DNA from: Anaerohalosphaeraceae bacterium
Lineage (GTDB): Bacteria > Planctomycetota > Phycisphaerae > Sedimentisphaerales > Anaerohalosphaeraceae
DNA length: 14,282 nt
Direction: 5' to 3'
Assembly (NCBI GenBank): GCA_035378985.1
Contig: DAOSUR010000029.1
Location: forward strand, 1-14,282
Of this stretch, positions 13,821-14,282 are shown in pieces. Every line of letters begins with the position of its first letter. Position 1 is the stretch's first letter. The translations under genes were made by a program, and so were the position numbers. The notes under the pieces are model-generated. The model was not told the origin of the DNA and made no database searches. It worked only from the letters and a program-made list of their open reading frames with translations.

Positions 13821-14251
13821 TATCTGATAATGCTATTGCGCCACAGATGCGGCAGCTGGGTTTTGGTTTTCTCAAAGGCCGGATTCATATAGGGTCGCCT
13901 GGCGATCTGAATCTGTTTTTTTACTTCTCCGATCTCCAGCAAAATCGTTCCCCCATATTCGAGGACCTCCGGCGCAGATCCCTTTTTGGCATGGAGCTTA
14001 GCCGGACCGATGACCACAGACTTTTCGGAGTCGTCATACGAATAAAAGATAAACCGCTTCAAAAGCTCCGTATGACTGGAGGGCGGTGATCCCGGGGCGG
14101 AGGCCCTCTTTCGTTTGCGAATGGACCAGCGGGCGGTCTTTCGGACCAGGCCTCCGAACTTCGACAACACCTTCCGGGTGCTCTTGTCCAGGGCACTGGT
14201 AACCGCCTGCCGGTCAAAAAACAACTGTTTTGTTTTTACGAAACCATTCAT
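13820..14251 (-). CDS. HK97 gp10-like tail-completion/head-tail joining protein
   Basis: A 143-residue basic protein. Residues 30-60 carry SKFGGLVRKTARWSIRKRKR followed by APGSPPSSH, then LLKRFIFYSYDDSEKSVVIG (63-82), VLEYGG (96-101) and IARRPYMNPAFEKT (116-129). The sequence A-P-G-x-P-P-x-S-H, the LEYGG block and RP-x-M-x-PA are the hallmarks of the HK97-gp10/phage virion morphogenesis families. These proteins join or cap the tail at the neck. GGAG lies 8 bases before the ATG at 14251. The preceding gene must lie mostly outside the window. As the first complete tail gene it places the missing head genes to the right of the window. The family call is by motif. Confidence 0.85.
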   Translation of the reverse strand: MNGFVKTKQLFFDRQAVTSALDKSTRKVLSKFGGLVRKTARWSIRKRKRASAPGSPPSSHTELLKRFIFYSYDDSEKSVVIGPAKLHAKKGSAPEVLEYGGTILLEIGEVKKQIQIARRPYMNPAFEKTKTQLPHLWRNSIIR

Positions 14252-14282
14252 CTTTCGGGCTCCGGATTAGCCTTTCATAATA

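Noticed and set aside
13807..13875. Upstream start for the tail tube gene
   Set aside because: It would overlap the preceding gene by 56 bases and add a cysteine-rich leader. The start at 13806 has a perfect ribosome binding site.
14214..14282. Possible 3' end of the gene upstream of the gp10-like gene
   Set aside because: Two minus-strand frames are possible: one stops at 14269-14267 before the ribosome binding site, the other at 14216-14214 inside the next gene. Too few codons are visible to choose.
1..14282. tRNA, rRNA, CRISPR array, insertion sequence, toxin-antitoxin or restriction genes
   Set aside because: I looked for cloverleaf ends, regularly spaced repeats, transposase motifs and small paired genes and found none that I could support.

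Overview
The window looks like a piece of a planctomycete chromosome, probably of the Phycisphaerae type. This is inferred from the gene families, not from any marker gene. The signs are an ECF sigma factor of the planctomycete/verrucomicrobial kind paired with a FecR-like anti-sigma protein that carries a carbohydrate-binding-like C-terminus, a prepilin-type protein of the DUF1559-like class, a PEP-CTERM surface protein, a dockerin-like C-terminus, and a family of secreted beta-sandwich proteins. Every convincing gene is on the minus strand, so transcription runs from the right end to the left end.

Right part (about 14282 down to 7220): a siphovirus-type tail module. In order of transcription it holds an HK97 gp10-like tail-completion protein, a tail tube protein, a tail assembly chaperone in two overlapping frames (a lambda G/GT-like arrangement), a TP901-type tape measure protein, two conserved-looking tail proteins of unknown role, a cysteine-rich protein ending in two carbohydrate-binding-like modules (the best receptor-binding candidate), and a small CxxC protein. 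Genes are tightly packed, with ATGA or TGATG overlaps and good ribosome binding sites. No integrase, lysis gene, classical tail hub or long tail fibre is visible. The module ends abruptly at about 7220.

Junction (7035-7219): an AT-rich stretch without a gene. It separates the GC-rich tail module from the less GC-rich chromosomal-looking locus.

Left part (7034 down to 1): a sigma/anti-sigma pair (ATGA overlap) followed by a PEP-CTERM protein and a 708-residue multidomain protein, then a strong hairpin terminator at 1654-1686. Beyond it lie a prepilin-type protein and a third, apparently shortened member of the same secreted family, whose stop codon is at the very edge of the window. The three secreted proteins share one N-terminal domain and differ at the C-terminus: PEP-CTERM anchor, CBM/FN3/PKD/dockerin-like chain, or nothing. 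A reasonable inference is a glycan- or envelope-sensing sigma system that controls surface proteins. No promoter or regulon data in the sequence proves it.
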